Both the position numbers and the translations under genes were made by a program. From a virus: 46,952 bases of DNA. The DNA is taken from positions 1 to 46,952 of the IMG/VR virus record IMGVR_UViG_3300044799_000054; one strand, 5' to 3'. Under the pieces are notes generated by a model. It was not told where the DNA came from and searched no databases. It saw only the letters and a program-made list of their open reading frames with translations. Positions 45,754 to 46,952 of the stretch are shown here, one piece after another (positions within the stretch are counted from its first letter, which is position 1; each line of letters begins with the position of its first letter).

Positions 45754-46569
45754 TTAAATTCCACATGCGCCCTCGCATTCGTTATTCCACAATTCCAACT
45801 GACCTCGGTCAACTTGATTATCTAAATTGCACTCTGCCAGCGGCTTGCGCTGCACGTTTACAAACAGGTCATAAGGCGGGCGCGCTTTCCTGATTGCGTT
45901 GTCCACTTCAACCGCCTTCGCCCAATCTTCGGGAGCATTGTCACGAATATCTCGCCATTCTGCGCGGCTATGGAACGGGCAAAACACGCAGGCAGATCGT
46001 GGCGGTATTTCCAGTCCGTGCCTTTCCAACCATAACTGGCAATCGTGGCGGGTCATACGAAGATCAACCAATAAATAGCGATTAACAATATATTTAACAT
46101 CGCTTACCTTCATCCGCTGAAATTCATCAAGTGAAATACCTATCCATTGCTTAACAATTCCGGGTTCTTTAGTCAACCCTTGGCGCTCTAATTCGGCTGA
46201 AATAAACCGTCGCATGGGTGCTATTTTCCAACGGCTGGTACATTGGCGCATCAACTTACCCTCACCGTCATTCGTCATAAAAGCAGGAATTGGAGTGCCA
46301 CCAAATTCAATTACCTTCTGAGTAAAGAACGGGGCATCTGTTTTATAAGTTGTCGCTTTCGCTGCTTGTTCTGGGTCGCTTACCGTCACCACCTTGACCC
46401 CTCTTTTCTCCAGCCACGGCGTCCAGCGTTTCGCAAATTCATAAGTCGCCGTACGCTCGTGAGTAGTGTCGGCATGGACAGCAAAATCAACTGGTTGGAT
46501 TTCGCCTCGGGCGCTCATAGCGGCAAGGGTGAAGGATTGCGTTCCCCAGCCCAGGCTAAGAATTTTCAT
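45754..46569 (-). CDS. PAPS reductase-like (adenine nucleotide alpha-hydrolase) protein
   Basis: The 271-residue protein opens with KILSLGWGTQSFTLAAM, a modified PP-loop (SxGxxS), followed by VDFAVHADTTHERTATYEFAKRW. The centre holds RQCTSRWKIAPMRRFI and GISLDEFQRMK. The end holds CVFCPFHSRAEWRDI with a cysteine pair. Phage proteins of this type are annotated as phosphoadenosine phosphosulfate reductase, but their true substrate is unknown; related enzymes activate sulfur for nucleic acid modification. The start overlaps a 12-codon leader frame (46556-46594). Confidence 0.82.
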   Translation of the reverse strand: MKILSLGWGTQSFTLAAMSARGEIQPVDFAVHADTTHERTATYEFAKRWTPWLEKRGVKVVTVSDPEQAAKATTYKTDAPFFTQKVIEFGGTPIPAFMTNDGEGKLMRQCTSRWKIAPMRRFISAELERQGLTKEPGIVKQWIGISLDEFQRMKVSDVKYIVNRYLLVDLRMTRHDCQLWLERHGLEIPPRSACVFCPFHSRAEWRDIRDNAPEDWAKAVEVDNAIRKARPPYDLFVNVQRKPLAECNLDNQVDRGQLELWNNECEGACGI

Positions 46570-46594
46570 CGTTATCGTCCATCTCTATAATCAT
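46556..46594 (-). CDS. Possible 12-residue leader frame (MIIEMDDNDENS)
   Basis: GAGGAAAA precedes the ATG, and the frame ends 14 bases inside the PAPS-reductase-like gene, whose own ribosome binding site is weak. The first 23 bases are copied from the start of the gene at 41447. It may couple translation to the next gene, or it may be a relic of recombination. Confidence 0.35.
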   Translation of the reverse strand: MIIEMDDNDENS

Positions 46595-46604
46595 TTTTCC
46601 TCTT

Positions 46605-46760
46605 TTATTTCAGCAAAAGCTGTACTGATGCACTTAATTCCAAAGCCCGATCCGCGGTCACAGTTTTCCCACCGGTAGCTTTTGCTAACTGTTGTAAAAA
46701 GTCCCGACCATCGGGTCTGTCTTCCGGGCCGCAGTAAATTGTTGATATGTGATTTTTGTA
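46605..46760 (-). pseudogene. Remnant of an unknown gene (C-terminal fragment)
   Basis: On the minus strand, a frame without a start codon reads TIYCGPEDRPDGRDFLQQLAKATGG and ends TADRALELSASVQLLLK before TAA. It has protein-like composition but is cut at its 5' side by the end of the HNH gene. No family is recognised. Confidence 0.4.
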
Positions 46761-46784
46761 AGTTTTTGCTACTCGTAAAGCTCA

Positions 46785-46952
46785 TCATCCTGTCAATCCT
46801 TTCACAGCCAATAGTTCGTCCAGGTGAGCCACGACATAATCTTTGTCCTCTGGCAATCCCTGCTGGTGAGCATAATAGCCGGCCACATAGGGCTTGAACC
46901 ATGTCGAATGAGCGAATAGCCAGGGGCGCTCCATAATTACCCGGCCTTGAAT
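46785..46952 (-). CDS. HNH endonuclease-like protein, C-terminal part (continues at 1-334)
   Basis: The stop codon is at 46785-46787. The frame reads upward through ERPWLFAHSTWFKPYVAGYYAHQQGLPEDKDYVVAHLDELLAVKGLTG and joins the N-terminal part through the 127-bp overlap. It is the same gene as 1-334, listed separately because the contig is cut within it. Confidence 0.75.
   Translation of the reverse strand: MQGRVIMERPWLFAHSTWFKPYVAGYYAHQQGLPEDKDYVVAHLDELLAVKGLTG
46826..46952. repeat. Terminal direct repeat (contig overlap), right copy
   Basis: Identical to bases 1-127. Confidence 0.85.

Noticed and set aside
46591-46902. 103-codon frame beginning MVQALCGRLLC
   Set aside because: It is an out-of-frame reading of the HNH gene end and of the remnant beyond it.
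1-46952. CRISPR arrays, tRNA or rRNA genes, insertion sequences
   Set aside because: No regularly spaced repeats, cloverleaf sequences or transposase-like proteins were seen by eye; a covariance search for tRNAs would be needed to exclude them fully.

Overview
The window is an essentially complete genome of a tailed double-stranded DNA phage (Caudoviricetes, siphovirus-like). It has a PBSX/SPP1-type terminase and portal, a tape measure protein, a frameshifted tail assembly chaperone and a Dit-like protein, and no sheath or baseplate genes. The first and last 127 bases are identical, as expected of a circular contig closed by a k-mer overlap, so the true molecule is probably a circle of about 46,825 bp. 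The host cannot be named. Strong GGAGG-type ribosome binding sites and an M23+SH3 lysin recall phages of Gram-positive-like hosts, while the sugar genes resemble O-antigen genes of Gram-negatives. There is an XRE-type repressor but no recognisable integrase. Layout: almost everything is read on the minus strand, in one sweep starting at a divergent switch near 5.2 kb. Going down from 5.2 kb come small early genes, RecT, a cytosine methyltransferase and an HNH protein that crosses the contig ends. Next, from 46.6 to 39 kb, are a PAPS-reductase-like protein, an HNH endonuclease, a replication initiator, a DnaB-type helicase and many small early genes, including zinc-ribbon and coiled-coil paralogues and a VRR-NUC nuclease. 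Two holin-like genes (38.9-38.2 kb), small and large terminase and portal follow (37.7-34.8 kb). After a long sugar-gene insert come the Mu F-like head protein, scaffold, capsid, connector and tail genes (25.5-8.9 kb), then the lysin, a metallophosphoesterase and an endonuclease VII-like protein (8.8-6.5 kb). Only the repressor pair (5.3-5.8 kb) and one small membrane protein (26.7 kb) are read on the plus strand. The most unusual part is a 9.3-kb block at 25.5-34.8 kb, inserted between portal and head morphogenesis genes. It encodes an RfbF-type glucose-1-phosphate cytidylyltransferase, an RfbH-type 3-dehydratase with its PMP histidine and complete [2Fe-2S] cysteine motif, an NAD-dependent epimerase/reductase, a zinc-binding sugar-type methyltransferase, a short-chain dehydrogenase, two radical SAM/SPASM proteins and a thiamine-diphosphate enzyme split into two genes. 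Two glycosyltransferases sit downstream between capsid and connector genes. Together they suggest a phage-encoded pathway for a modified, perhaps branched, 3,6-dideoxyhexose, whose target (virion or host envelope) is unknown. The early region shows recent rearrangement: an 18-bp direct repeat brackets the methyltransferase gene, an HNH gene fragment is duplicated and joined to a duplicated coiled-coil segment, and tandem paralogues share near-identical 5' halves. A second reading frame inside the methyltransferase gene also looks like a real protein. The 0.7-kb non-coding stretch at 5.84-6.52 kb holds promoter, terminator and inverted-repeat elements and is the best place to look for an origin, attachment site or regulatory RNA.
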